The notes: generated from the letters alone by a model not told the origin. 64,000 bases of DNA from Callorhinus ursinus (GCF_003265705.1 NW_020312967.1:561683-625682); one strand, 5' to 3'; shown: positions 10,490-22,600, counted from the first letter of the stretch. A program made the numbers and translations.

Positions 10490-11380
10490 GGATTTAAAAA
10501 ATTGCTTTTCTTATCTTCTTATTTCTATTAAAATACATATTCACAGTGGTAAATTCAGAATACATAGACACACATACAAAAATCATGGATAATATCACTA
10601 TAATTCTATAAGATAATCAGTATTTTGGAGTATATTTTTATAATGTCTGATAACAAAAGTGAAGCCACAGGGTATATACTGTTTTGTATTCTTGCTTCTG
10701 AAAGTAATACATTAAAAATAGTCTATTATTGAGGATGCATTCAACTATAATATTTTATAACAGAGATAATATGTTTATAATATTATGAACATGTAATCAT
10801 ATGTTTAAAGCAAGAAATTTCAAGTCAAGTTGTCCTAAGCAGTAAAGAAATCTATTTTCTCTCATCACTGATAAAGGTCAAGAGATGACTCTGTTGGTTT
10901 ATACTAAGCATGATCATTCCCTGGGACTAGACAGAAGGTCACCTTTTCGGAGTCACAGGGGGGAGGGGCAACTATATTAACAAAATCAAGAATTTATTCC
11001 AAAAGAAGATGGAGATAGGATGATATTGACATTGGGTGACCCGGAGTGTCAATCACAGTGGCTATTGATTTTCTTCCTTTTTAAATAAGAACTGAAGCCT
11101 ATTTCACTTAAAATTGCTCAGTTCCCTGATGGGGGATATTTAGATATTTTTTCCTTCAATTTTTCAACATTATTGACAGCAGAGCTGTGAATAGTCTCAT
11201 GGCTAAATCACTGTGAACATCCATGTTTTTATGTACAATTTCAGGGTCAAATTAACCAACATGTTAAAGCTTTGATATATATTGAGGTGTTGAGTATGGG
11301 AAAGTCACACCATTCCCACCAACAACACATGAGAATAACTTTCTTTCACCTTAGACAACACTGAGCATTTTAAATAGACT
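10490..11380 (-). mobile_element. L1M fragments in reverse, interrupted
   Basis: The sequences at about 10500-10790 and 11130-11380 look like the two sides of an old L1M 3' region in reverse (CAGAGCTGTGAATAGTC...GTGAACATCCATG; CACCATTCCCACCAACAAC...GAGAATAAC). Between them, 10800-11090 is sequence I cannot assign and may be another insertion. Confidence 0.45.
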
Positions 11381-11399
11381 ATCAGGACCAGGGCTTTTA

Positions 11400-11830
11400 A
11401 AACTGTATGAGGGACATCTGTGCTTCTGCAGAACCCTACTTAATTAAGCTCATTTCACAAGCTGACCTAGGGTCCCAGTGCTTCTTTGTTATTACCGATG
11501 TTGAGTTTGTATCAGCCTGTTATTTTCTCAATCTGGTATATTTTTATAATGTCTTTTTTTATTTTATGTCCCACATGTGTTCTTAAGAGTGACAAAGAGC
11601 TGAGTAGCAAAAAACAAAACAAACACAAAAGAAAACAAGCTACTTGCACATAAACACATTTTGGAAAAGACAAAGACCATCTGAGAAAGGATAAATTTTA
11701 TTCTAATAACCCAACTTCTTTTTTCTAGCTTTCAAAACACCCTTCTCCTATAAGGGACATTTGGGTCTAAACCACCAAATATATATGTAATCATCATATA
11801 CATGCAATTATTAAAATTCTGTTGATCATG
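11400..11830. other. No recognised feature
   Basis: AT-rich unique-looking sequence with an A-rich stretch near 11608-11640. Nothing further can be supported. Confidence 0.45.
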
Positions 11831-12025
11831 GTTCTGTATTTTATTGTTATTATTATAGAGATCGTGTTGGGGGAAGGGCAGAAAGAATCTTAAGCAGGCT
11901 CCATGCCCAGTGCGGAGCCCCACGCAGGGCTCAATCTCACAACCCTGAGATCACGACCAGAGCCGAAATCAAGAGTCGGGCCCTTAACCAACTGAGCCAC
12001 CTAGGTTCCCTAGTTCTGTATTTTA
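11831..12025 (-). mobile_element. SINEC, reverse, with TSDs
   Basis: Reverse-oriented tRNA-Lys SINE at 11844-12012 (AAGCAGGCTCCATGCCCAG, ACCCTGAGATCACGACC, TTAACCAACTGAGCCACCTAGG). Both flanks carry GTTCTGTATTTTA (11831-11843 and 12013-12025). The AGTGCGGAGCCC middle differs from the GATGCGGGACTCG form seen in other copies here, suggesting an older SINEC subfamily. Confidence 0.93.
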
Positions 12026-12029
12026 AAGA

Positions 12030-12590
12030 TTTCATTATTTCAAGTAGGTTTACGATCCTGAGGCCAGGTACTGAGTTCATGTGAGACCAAGTGCTTTTAA
12101 ACTTTTGCAAAAGTTGTTAAGACATTTAGTTGTCCCAGTGGTGATGATTTATTTTTATTTCTCTAAGAGGTTGCCTATTTTAGGAATAGGTGACTTTGGG
12201 AGTGGGGCATTGTATCTCTTCTCAGGCCAATTTTCCAACTCTGTATAAACTTAGAATGTTTGTAAGCTCTCCTGCCAAGTATATGATATCATTAAATATA
12301 ATAGGTCTATACATTTGCAAGTGGTGCATTTTGGTTTCAGTGTGTAAGACTTATTGTAATCCATAGCATAAAACATTCTTCCTGGAAATCACACCTCTAA
12401 TAGAAATATGTTTAGAAGCACATACAGTACTCTTTGCTTAGGTGCTTGCCACATGCATTACTTCATTTCGGAAAGAAACACAAATAGAATCTGTAACCTT
12501 CAATATGTACTTGTAAAAGTTTTACCAGTCTTTCTTTTTTCTTCCTTTCCTTTCTTCCTTCATTTTTGTTGTCTTCTCTCAGCTCTCAAG
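12030..12590. other. No recognised feature
   Basis: Unique-looking non-coding sequence; no repeat or gene recognised. Confidence 0.45.
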
Positions 12591-13330
12591 GAGACCTCAG
12601 AAATCCATTTAGCTCCTGCTCTGCTAAGACCAATTGGCTGATAGACTGGGAGGCCCGTGAAAGCCTCAGGTAAATTAATAGCAGAATCGGTGCCTGAGAA
12701 CCATGCCTGGCTGCTCTTGAAATCCTTCTGAAGCCTGAATTATTTGTATTAAGATAGGCCAGCACTCAGGCCCCTATGAGTCAATTCTTTGTAACAGTTG
12801 CCAATATTTTTATACCTGAGAGAGCGGCTTCATTCTTTATTATTGCTCAGGAATCAATACTCCCATTGCCCTCACAAAATGCTATACAAGCATTATTGGC
12901 ATTTCACTTGGCAGTGAAGGGTATCAACATCAATCTCGCCAACTGCACACTTCGCTAACCCTGCCCTGCTTCTCCTGTCTATTTGTATTCCATCTGGGCT
13001 GTCCAGGGCTGCTTGATTTGAATGGGAATCCTTAGTGCTGCCCTGACACGTTCTGTGTTAAGGAAATGGAAAGGCATCATCCAGCTACTCACAAAAACAG
13101 CTCCTCTCCCCTCACCCCTACCCATTTTCCACTTGAAGGTCTTGCAGCATTTCATAAAATACCATTTCCCACCACCCTGTGGTTTTCTGAAATTGCCATT
13201 TCAGGGGCTCTTCGTTAATAAACAAATGGCAGCTGCTAATCACGTCCATTGAAGTTACTGTGAATCTTAAAGTAATTTTTGGAGTTTGAGAGAGGGTCTC
13301 AAAGTAACAGATCTTAAAATGTGAATACTC
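12590..13330. promoter_or_regulatory. Repeat-free block, candidate conserved non-coding element
   Basis: About 740 bases without recognisable transposon sequence and of more balanced composition than the flanks. Dense transcription-factor-like words occur near 13211-13245: TTAATAAACAAA (forkhead-like), AACAAATGGCAGCTGC (E-boxes CAAATG and CAGCTG) and CTAATCAC (homeodomain-like). Enhancer function is only an inference. Frames of 60-77 codons here are not credible exons. Confidence 0.3.
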
Positions 13331-13579
13331 ATACACATGGAGGTAGGGGATGCACAGAGGTATGCTGGGAACTGCAGCTGCGTTTGCTCCGAATATTAAA
13401 CACATGTGTTGCTCTGGTTGCTTAGTAAATTCAGTAAAAATGTTCTTCACTCCACATGTAAATTCTCCTTTAAACATGCAATTCTTTGGCAATATCTGAG
13501 TGGAAACCCTAACAGGGGATTCTGTCATATATCAATCTCATGCTGGACATTATCAATCTATAACAGATGTTGTTTGATC

Positions 13580-13963
13580 AAAAGGAGTATCTAGAATATA
13601 TAAAAAACTCTAACAACTCAACGATAAAAAGAAAAATGACCCAATTGAAAATGGACAATGGCCACAGTGGGATACCACTTCACACCCATTAGGATGGCTA
13701 TTATCAAAAAAAGCAGAAAGTATAAGTGTTAGAGAGGATGTGGAGAAATTGGAATCCTTGCGTGTTGCTGGTGGGGATGTAAAATGGTGCAGCTGCTGTG
13801 GGAAAAGAGTTTGGCAGTTCTTCAAAAAGTTAAACATAGAATTACCCTATGATCCAGCAATTCCACTCCTAGATATAGACCCAAAACAACTAAAAGCAGA
13901 GATGCAAACAGATGCTTGGACACGTCTTCAGAGCAGCATTATTCACAATAGTCCAAAGATGAA
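13580..13963 (+). mobile_element. L1M ORF2 3' fragment with internal deletion
   Basis: ACTCAACGATAAAAAGAAAAA...GGGATACCACTTCACACCC...GGAGAAATTGGAATCCTTG...CCTATGATCCAGCAATTCCACTCCTAG...AGCAGCATTATTCACAATAG are hallmarks of the C-terminal end of L1M ORF2. A gap near 13655 joins segments normally about 100 bases apart. Confidence 0.88.
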
Positions 13964-13964
13964 A

Positions 13965-14165
13965 CAACCTACTTGGCAGAGTGACTTTGAACTACTCATA
14001 TGATTGCTCTGAACCTCAGTTTCTTTCTCTGTCAAATGGCAGTGATGATGATGGTGATGGTTGGGATGATGATGCAGATGATGATGGTGATGGTGGGGAT
14101 GCTGCCACTTCAAGGGATTGTTGTCAAGATTAGGATACAGTATGAATAAAATGATGAAGTAAGGT
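13965..14165 (+). mobile_element. MIR with an internal GAT/ATG microsatellite
   Basis: The MIR core (GAACCTCAGTTTCTTTCTCTGTCAAATGGCA) is followed by a (GATGATGRT)n run at 14042-14100, then the MIR continuation GGGATTGTTGTCAAGATTAGG. The microsatellite grew from the GATAATAAT-type segment normally found there. Confidence 0.8.
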
Positions 14166-14169
14166 TTGT

Positions 14170-14730
14170 GAGAAGACCTAAAACTGTAATATACCATAGT
14201 TCTTCATTTTAAATTTGATTTTAAATTCAGGAATCAGAATATTTGTATGCTTTATATCAAGGAGATATATTAAAGAGGCTAATATTTGCTTCAGAAGACG
14301 GACAGATAGTTGAAAATTACATAGTCTGTATTTGTAGTCATGCATATGTGTGAGCTTAGATTAGGAAATCTTCAATAATATTCAGTTTCAGAATGACATT
14401 AGCTTTGGTGGAGGTAAAATGGCAAAGCTATTAATTGTTTCCCAGGAGAGAAAGAGTTGATTTTTGTGTGTATTGCTTGTGACAACTTTCTTGATTTCTA
14501 TTTTCGGAGCCCCTCCTTGTACCAGGTAAAAGTGAAAAGGGCTTTGAAAAGATTAATTGTTCATTTGGTGTGTTTTTTGGCTATCAAAAGCAAGGTTCTT
14601 CTCCTGAGTTTTTATATATGTAGATATTCTCTTCCACTAGACCTTAATTTACATAAAACATTTCCAGGAAAAACAAATGAATCCATCATTTTCTTTTTTA
14701 ATAGAAAAAGTCCTGAAGTAGGAGTCAGGA
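14170..14730. other. No recognised feature
   Basis: AT-rich, unique-looking; a 93-codon frame at 14457-14738 shows no domain or codon-bias signal that I can recognise. Confidence 0.4.
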
Positions 14731-14734
14731 GCCT

Positions 14735-14925
14735 TTAACTCTACTTTCAGTTTTGTCATGTTAAGCATGTGACCTTAGGCAAGTTAATTAGCTCCTGAGC
14801 ATTCATTTTCTCCTCTGTTAAATGGTTTTAAAAAAGACCTACCCCTATTTCATGTAGCTGTTGAGGTCAATTAAAATGACATTTGTGGAATGCTTTGTAA
14901 ATTATAAAGTTCTGTATAAATAGAA
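14735..14925 (+). mobile_element. MIR
   Basis: TGTGACCTTAGGCAAGTTAATTAGC...TTTTCTCCTCTGTTAAATGG...TACCCCTATTTCATGTAGCTGTTGAGG...GGAATGCTTTG follow the MIR consensus order in plus orientation. Confidence 0.8.
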
Positions 14926-14929
14926 AGTG

Positions 14930-16285
14930 CCATATTTTCTTCAATCTAAGATTATTAGTCATAAGATGTAACATTAGTTGTATTTTCACTAAGTACAAAA
15001 ATGCTGCCAACTGGACTATGATATGTCTGATGCGTGGATGGGTCACACTAGCCTCTTTTAGTTTTGAACATTTTTTCTTCTCTTCCAAGAAATATGGCAG
15101 TACTTCTGGCTTTCAGTTGTGTTGCTTAGCAGGAGATAGGTAATCTTTTTGCATGTAAATCAGTTACAAAGCCTAGCAAAATGCCCTGTATTTTCCTAAG
15201 TCTTGTAAAGCGTTTGTTTCATTGTAAGTAAATACAGAATTGCAATCATTCCTTCCTTGATTGATATTTGCTCTGCTAATTTAGTATTTGCTCCAGAAAC
15301 ATGTGCATTTTTGCTGTGTTCCCATGCCTTCCTTTGTATGCAATAGTTTCATTTCATTGCTAATCAGAGAACAGTAGTTTTGAAGACGTTTTAAGTGGTA
15401 ACTAAAGTCAACATTACAATATGCCAGCAACGCACCTAACTCAACTGAAGTGACGAAAATGTGAGCAGCTATGTCCAAGCTTGTCCGTGTGGAGTTGGTG
15501 AAACTCCTTTATCACTGCCACCTGGCAGTCAGTGATTGTAAGACAACTGCTCATTTCAGGGATGTCAAAACGAGTAGGAAAAGGTGTCTCAGCATTGATT
15601 GGATATTGCATTTATGTAATTAGCCACCATATGACACTCTGGTTCTTACTACAAACTGCAGACAGCACATTGCTTGATGCACTGTAGTTATAGGAGTGTG
15701 AGACTCTATGACGCTATTCCAGCCTCCGGAAGTCACGGAGAAACCTTCCAGTGCCTTTTCCGGACTGTATTTGTGGACAGCGTAGTGTCTGCTTTGAGTC
15801 ATCTCTTTTCCTCAGTAAACTCTGTCTCTTTATTCACTTTATTTATCTCTCCCTTTATTTTGTAACTTTCTTCAAGCATTAATATGGCATGGTTTGGAGG
15901 CCCTTCCTTTTGATCCTTTTTCTCTGAACTAGGGCCTCATTATTCAGGCTTCTTTAACGTGTTGTAAGCTTTCTACTACAGTTTTGCTTATTAAAATGAT
16001 AGAATGGTCTATAATTAATTTATTAAGACAAAAAAATTATTTTCTTGAATTTCTGGGTAACGAAAAATTTGAAAACATAAATTCTGCATGTACTTATGTA
16101 GTTTTATTTTTAAGTGGTGATAAAACTATATTAAACTAGCTATATGGTATTATTTTAAATTAAGTACATTTTTATTCTGATGATTTTTGTTCCTAGTCTT
16201 TTTAGTACGTCTGCTGTGTCTTTACAATTCTTTTTAGAATGTCAAATGGACCAGAGTCCGAATCAGGTTCCTGATTCTAGGAGAT
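14930..16285. other. Unique-looking sequence, nothing assigned
   Basis: No repeat family or gene recognised. Short overlapping frames on both strands at 15620-15865 lack domain features. Some slightly GC-richer stretches around 15690-15790 (CCTCCGGAAGTCACGG, containing a GGAAG ETS-like core) could be regulatory, but this is weak. Confidence 0.4.
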
Positions 16286-16290
16286 ACCTG

Positions 16291-16737
16291 TGATATTAGT
16301 TTCCCAGGAATGTTGTAACAAAATACCATAAACCAGGTAGCTTCCAAAGCAGAAAGTTATTCTCTCACAGTCCTGGAGGTTAGAAGTCGGATATTAAGGC
16401 ATTGACCAGGCCGTGCTCCCTCTCAAACTGGTAGGGAGAATCCTTCCTCCCCTCTTCCTGGTTTTTGGTGGTTTGCTGGCAATCCTTGGCATCCCCTGCC
16501 TTGCAGCTGCAGCCCTTGAATTTCTGTGTCCATGTCACATGGTGTTTGTCTCTGTCTGTGTGTCTCTGTCATCACATGGTGTTTTTCTCCTCATATTGTA
16601 TTAAGGCCCCCCTACCGACCTCATCTTAACTTGATTACGTTTGCAGACACCCTGTTTCCAAGAAGGTCAAATTCCTAGGTACCAGGGGATAAGACTTCAG
16701 CCCGTCTTTTTTGGGGGAGACAGTGCAAACCATAACA
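16291..16737 (-). mobile_element. MLT1-type MaLR solo LTR, reverse
   Basis: TTAGTTTCCCAGGAATGTTG...AACAAAATACCATAAACCAGG...TCACAGTCCTGGAGGTTAGAAGTC...ACCTCATCTTAACTTGATTACG...CCATAACA is the reverse complement of an MLT1 LTR and carries its expected TG...CA type end. Ancient solo LTR, no coding sequence. Confidence 0.85.
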
Positions 16738-16739
16738 CC

Positions 16740-17390
16740 TGTGAACATTATTTTGTGGGTTGACACCAATTCCTTACTACCCAAGTCACTACTCCTTGTG
16801 TGTAATAAACCCACCCGCTGCTAATCTGCTAATCTTTCTTGGCACTGAATCCATATTTCTCTGTTCTACACAAAAGGATCTAAAAAGAGAACTGATTGTT
16901 AGTGGATTTGCTGAACTCCCCATAAGCTTTGTGTCCTAAGTTCTCATAGTAGTCTGGTCCTCTCATCCTCTCAGAGCAGAACATACAGCAGAGTGCGACA
17001 AGCCCTTCCAAGACTATTTCTGATGACTACCCTGTCTTCTAGATACTCACCATCCATTTCCTCAGTAACCCATCCTTGTACCCAGTGGTCTGTTTGGCAG
17101 ACCTATCATTTCCCACTTAGAAGTGGGACCAACACTGGCTTCCTTCCAGTTTTCAGCTTCCTTTGTCCTTCTCTAAGATTTCTTTTTAAACAAGGATGGT
17201 TGTTAAGTGATCGCATTTATAAGTTCTCTTAGAGCCTTAGGATATAGTTCACTAAGCCAAATGTCTTGAATTCACATAAAACAACTTTACTACCCTTGGA
17301 TTTTGTATCCCCTTATGAACGTTTGTTCTATACTTGGCAGAGAAATCAAGAACCCTAAAGAGGAAATTAGATACTCTGTTCTTTTTTTAA
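16740..17390. other. No recognised feature
   Basis: Mixed-composition sequence without a recognised repeat. A 79-codon frame at 16993-17232 is not supported as a gene. Confidence 0.4.
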
Positions 17391-17837
17391 AATTTAATTT
17401 AATTTTATTATGTTACGTTAGTCACCATACAATACATTAGTTTTTGATGTAGTAATCCATGATTCATTATTTTTGTATAATACCCAGTGCTCCATGCAGT
17501 ACATGCCCTCCTTAATACCCATCACTGGGCTAACCCAACCCCCCACCCCCTCCCCTCTAAAACCTTAGTTTGTTTCTCAGAGTCCATAGTCTCTCATGGT
17601 TCGTCTTCCCTCTGATTCCCCCCACTTCATTTTTCCCTTCCTTCTCCTAATGTCCTCCATGTTATTCCTTATGTTTCACAAATAAGTGAAACCATATGCC
17701 TGACTTATTTCACTTAGCATAATCTCCTCCAGTCCCATCCATGTTGATGCAAAAGTTGGGTATTCATCCTTTCTGATGGCTGAGTAATATTCCATCGTAT
17801 ATATGGACCACATCTTCTTTATCCATTCATCTGTTGA
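17390..17837 (-). mobile_element. Carnivore L1 3' end, 5'-truncated, reverse
   Basis: The distal carnivore L1 3' UTR appears in reverse (ATGTTACGTTAGTCACCATAC, GATGTAGTAATCCATGATTC, CCCAGTGCTCCATGCAGTAC, CTCATGGTTCGTC). It leads straight into the C-terminal ORF2 region (TTATTTCACTTAGCATAATC, TGGCTGAGTAATATTCCATCG) and ends at CATTCATCTGTTGAAGG. It lacks the extra 3' UTR segment present at 42279-42470, so it represents another L1 subfamily. Confidence 0.9.
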
Positions 17838-17839
17838 AG

Positions 17840-19290
17840 GTTTTGTTTCTATCAAACGTCAACATAGCAAATTTTGTCCCATGCAGTGGTCCTGGCCCTC
17901 TTTTGTTCACCTTTTTGCTTGTAAAGTATCATTTTAAAAAGTTTTTGTTGTCCTTAGCACATGGTAACTCTAAGTCCACTCATTTTGGACTTAGACTCCT
18001 TGATACCATGGTTTTATACACATTCTTGGTTGTTTATTTATTTTTTGTATTCTTGGGGCATATACTTACTTTATGAATTTACCCTTTTTTTCTTTCTCCT
18101 AAGATGATCTGCCATTCCATAGTTGGAATTGCATCAGTAAGAGCAACCATTCAAGAGTCATGCTTGGAACCAGATATAATGGTACTGTGAATTATATTAT
18201 TTTTGAGCTGTGTCTTCCTAAATGTCTCAGCAGGGTGTTTTTTAACAGGTTTTGCTCAAGCTTTTCTACTGTAGGTATTATGATCTAAGATGATAGGACT
18301 GCTTTCTTTCAAGACTTTTGTTATTTCTCCGTTACCAAATAACTCCCCTCCCAGTTAGAGCTAGGTCTAGAGTAGTAGTTCCTCGTGTCATTTTTTTCTA
18401 CCATTGGAGAACTGAGATTATCAGAAAGGCTAGATAAGGACTTCTCAGAACTGTTAATTTTAGCCAAATGAGATTTGCTACCTTTTCTTGGACAAATGAA
18501 GTCCTGATTATTGCTATATTTTTCCTGCCTCTGTGCTATGGAGGGATGCACTATTTAGCCTCTTCACACAGTGAAGTGAACTGTATTGTCAGTAATGTCA
18601 CCTTTATTTCTTTCTCTTATAAGTGCTACACCATGTTTTTCAAGATGCCCCCATCAATGCTTTTGATATTTCTAAATAGGATTATATGAAGCAGAAATGT
18701 TTAAATGGGACACTACCTCTCCTAGATTTGACTATGTTACTAATCTATAGACTTCAAGTTCAAAAGTACATGAAAGAGAAATCCTTCATGCAAAATTACA
18801 CATTTCTGAGAATATTTCAAGAATCAATTCCTTGTCTTTTGCATCATTCAGCCAATAGAAAAAGCTATCAGAGATTCTCCTTCCAATTAACCTCTTACTG
18901 GAGAGTGTGTCTATGTCGGGGGGGGAATATCGTGGGGTGAGATTCCATTTTTATGGACTTCAGCATGAGGGCAGGCTGTGATCACATTTGCACAGGGTGG
19001 CTAAAACTCTGATAGGAGACCATAGTTCTCTGGCCTGCAGAATCAGGGAACAGAGATTGGAGTTACCGTAGCCACACAAAAATTAGGGTAGAATCCTAGA
19101 AAAGAGAGATCTGAAAAAAAGGAAACCTCCAAATCTCTGTGTAAACTTTGCCCAAATCTTGGGATGATTCCAGAACCATTATTGTGTGGGAGAGAATTCA
19201 GATACAGAGAAAATAATCAAATGACTTTTGAGCTGCTAATCAGAAGACAGAATTGGCAGTTTGAATCCAACCAAGTTAATTGTCTGCTTG
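17840..19290. other. Unique-looking sequence, nothing assigned
   Basis: No repeat family recognised with confidence. The part from about 18950 may be the 5' end of the following L1M/HAL1 copy. A G-run (GGGGGGGG) occurs near 18918. Confidence 0.4.
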
Positions 19291-20085
19291 AAAAAAATTA
19301 ACACTCTGAGGATTAAAATAGAATTCATATAATGTTCACAGTGTCCAGGATATAATCCCAAATTACTTGAAATATGAAGAACTAGGAACATGTGATTCAT
19401 TAATAAGTAAAAGAACAATTAAAGAATAACAACTCCAAGCTGACCCAGAAGTTTGAATAGCAAGAATTTTAAAGCACCTATTATAGCTATGGTCAAAGAG
19501 GTAAAGGAAAATATACTCAAGGTGAATAAAAAGATAAAAAATATCATCAGATAAATAGAAATTATATAAAAGAACAAAATGTAAATTCTAGACTTGAAGA
19601 ATAAAATACCTGAAATAGAAACTTCACTTAGCCATAAGGTGGAAATGACAAGAGTTGGTGACCTTGAAGATAGTTTAACAAAAATTATCCAATTTGTAGA
19701 ACAGAAAGAAAAAGAAGAGAAAAAGACATAAACAGGATGTCAGTGATCTATAGGACATTATCAGAAAGGTAGGAGGGGGGGAATAAGGGAAAACATGTCT
19801 GAAACAGTGGCCAAAATTTTCCCCAATTGGTGAAAGGCATAATTTTACTTATTCAGGCAACTCGGTGAAACTCAAACAGGATAAACACAAAGAACACAAC
19901 GCATGAGCAATTATAGTCAAACTGCTGAAAACCAAAGATAATAAAAAAAATCTTGAAAGCATCCAGCAAAAAATGACACATTTCATACAGAAAAATAGTG
20001 ATTTAACTGCCAAAAACAAACAAGCAAACAAAACAGACAAACAAGCTATAACCTAGAATCCTGTATCTGGTGAAGATTTGTTTTT
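19290..20085 (+). mobile_element. L1M/HAL1 ORF1-like fragment
   Basis: The order of decayed L1 ORF1 words is preserved: TAGAAATTATATAAAAGAAC, ACCTTGAAGATAG, AATTATCCAATTTGTAGAACAG, GAAAACATGTCTGAAACAGTGG, TTTTCCCCAATTGGTGAAAG, AATTATAGTCAAACTGCTGAAAACC and ATCTTGAAAGCATCC. The sequence ends soon after ORF1 and no ORF2 follows, which fits HAL1 (an ORF1-only L1 relative) or a truncated L1M. Many stops. Confidence 0.75.
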
Positions 20086-20639
20086 TGAACAGTGGTGTGT
20101 GGGAACTTCTTGGGACATCTTGCCAAGAACTCTACAACAGTCCTAATAATTTTTAAACAGCTTTAAAACAATATGAACATAAGCAATGCTTTACTCAGTG
20201 CTACATTATAAAGAATGTTTGAATTCTTGCCTTTTGTACATCTTTGTCTTCTGCTGTATCACCATTATCAGAAATGCCCCAGGGCTAGGACAGAGTAGCT
20301 TTTGGTTAATAAAAGAATTTTTGTTAGATCATCAAGGAAGTGTCCCCTTAATAATTCAGTTGGAAAACATTGCAATTGGATATCATTCCTGTCAATCATC
20401 TTGTATATGAAAGAGGGAGGTAAGGTCACTTCAAGTGAGAAAGGCATTATTTGAGAGCTGTCTATAGATGAACATTTTTTGTTGTACTTCAACCTAACAT
20501 GAGAGGTGTGTGTGCATGGGGGGTGTATTTATTTCTGTTTTTCATTTGAAATGATTCAAGGTGGAAGGTTTTCAAAAAGAATACAGAAAACCCAAAGAGG
20601 GTAATATCTGATCATTTTTTAATGTTATTGTAGAGGAAG

Positions 20640-21170
20640 AAAAATTCTCCTCTGCCCTCTTAGGGTCTCCAACTGGGCCTAAGAATTAAACTGCATAAGA
20701 CAGATTAACGAGAGAAAAGCATACATGCTTTATTAAACTTTTACATATTATATCTGGAGGCCTTCATAAGAGAATGAAGACCTGAAGAAGTGATCAGAGC
20801 AGAAAGTTTTTATACCTTTTAGACAAAATGACAAATTTGTGAAGAAATGACAAAACAAGGGGTAGTGAGTACAAGATATATGTATTTCTATAGATATATC
20901 TATATATCTTTCTAGATATATATATGGAGGTCAGGGAGCAAAACTAGTGGAAGATCAGGGTTATTTAGGAAGTGTGTTTTTGCACAGAGGCATTTCAGTT
21001 TTGGCTCCCAGTCTCTGGTGATAAGGACATTCTCTTCCTGGTACCTGGAGGGTATTTTTCTCATGGGAAATTTTATGGCCTATTTTTGGTAGAAAAGGGC
21101 AGGTCAGTGAGCTCTTCCTGCATCTGCTGTTTTTCAAGTGCCTTTAGCTCAAAATAATCAATAAGCCAAC
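20640..21170 (-). mobile_element. Probable LTR or ERV-derived element, family unknown
   Basis: The segment begins GAAAAATTCTCCTCTGCCC and includes AACGAGAGAAAAGCATACATGC followed by TTTATTAAAC (a reversed AATAAA), and GGCCTTCATAAGAGAATGAAGACC. I recall similar sequence from an ERV LTR family but cannot name it. An AT-palindromic (AGATATATCT)-rich patch lies at 20877-20932. Confidence 0.4.
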
Positions 21171-21690
21171 CTGCCATATTTTGAAGTGGTATGTCCTAAA
21201 CTCTTTCATTATCTTCATTATGAAATAAATGGGTTCAGTTAAAAAGCCCTAATGACTTATGTTCAATTCTTGGGAGTTCTGAACCTTTCATTCACTGCCT
21301 TAAAACTTTGGAACTTAGCAAGTTGGGATTCCAAATGTTTAGTCAGTTTGACCTAAATCCTATCTCAGAATTTATATGTATTTTAATAGTCACCTAAAAT
21401 CTTTAGCTATGATATTTAAACATTTTATAGCTAAATATGCTCATCTTCTTTCCTTAATTCTCTCTTCTGTGTCAATTCTCAAAATGTGTTATATATGCAT
21501 TCTAATTTTTAATTAAACTGAAAGGGTGAATACTTTCTTGTAAAAAATTTTTAAAAAATCACAGATATAACTTCAGCTCTTCTGAAGACATTCTCAGAAT
21601 CTGGTCTTTTCCTTCTGCTTGAAAGTAATGAGAGTTATGAGTTTAGCCTATCATTCTAAACATATTCTTTATATCTGTAATTACCTATAT
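21171..21690. other. No recognised feature
   Basis: AT-rich sequence without a recognised family or frame. Confidence 0.4.
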
Positions 21691-22600
21691 TTATCCAACA
21701 GAAAAAAATATTTTTATATTTTTATAAAATACTGTTATTTTATATATTTGGCATAATATTATACTGTAAATATTATTCTATGATTTGCTTTTGACAGTTA
21801 CCAGTATGTCTTCAACATATATCCATATTTATATAAATAAAGCTGGTTAATTAAAAGAATAATAATACACATATATCACAATTAGATAATTCAGCCATTT
21901 TCTGATGATAGACATTTAGGTTTTTCCAGCGTTTTTGAAAAAATAAGCCAGGCTATAGTAAATATTTTGTACCTGATTTCTTGTGTATATGTGCAAGTGT
22001 TTCTCTAGGAGCAATGCCAAACAATGAAATTATTGGCTCTATTAGGGTGTGAACATTTTCATGTTTCATAGTTAATACCGTATCATTGTCCATAGTGGTT
22101 GTTCCAATAAACCTTTCTATTTGCAGGACACCCTTCTTACTTATATTTTACCATCACTTAATATTATTAAACTTTTGAAGTTTTGTCCATCTAATGGAGG
22201 AGATGACAAACTATGCTTATGGGGCAAATCTGGCCCACTACCATTTTTTATAAGCCTGTAAGCTAAGAGTGGTTTTAAATTTTTTTAAATGGTTACATTT
22301 AAAATGGTTATTACATACCTACAAAATAATCTCCATTTTGCTAATTCTTAACCCACAAAGCCTAAAATATTTGATATCTGGCCCTTTAACAAAAAGTGTG
22401 ATAACTTCTTATCTAATGGAAATGGAATGGTATGTCATTATTGACATAATTTGCATTTCCATGGTCACTTAGTAAAATTGAATATGTTTTCATGTTTCAC
22501 ATTCGTATTTCCTTGTCTGTAAATTGTCTGTCATTTTTGTTCATGTTTCTGAATTTTAAATAGTTTGGATGAACTCGGTACACTTTCTGAATACTTATTT
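21690..22600 (-). mobile_element. L1M in reverse, split by a hAT MITE
   Basis: The left part (to 22189) reads as the L1M 3' region backwards (GACATTTAGGTTTTTCCAG, GTGCAAGTGTTTCTCTAGGAGC, TTGTCCATCTAATGG). The right part from 22412 continues it (ATTTGCATTTCCATGGTCAC, TTTCATGTTTCACATTCGTATTTCC). The two halves are contiguous in an L1M apart from the insert. Confidence 0.7.
22190..22419 (+). mobile_element. hAT-family MITE with 8-bp TSD
   Basis: A 214-bp non-autonomous DNA transposon at 22198-22411 begins near AGGAGATGACAAACTATG, contains GGGGCAAATCTGGCCCACTACC and CACAAAGCCTAAAATATTTGATATCTGGCCCTTTA, and ends near AAAAGTGTGATAACTTCT, so its ends are imperfect inverted repeats. Both flanks carry TCTAATGG (22190-22197 and 22412-22419), the 8-bp duplication expected of hAT transposases. 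The exact MER/Charlie/Tip100 name is uncertain. Confidence 0.82.

Noticed and set aside
13943..14197. His-rich 84-codon minus frame
   Set aside because: It is the GAT/ATG microsatellite inside a MIR read in antisense.
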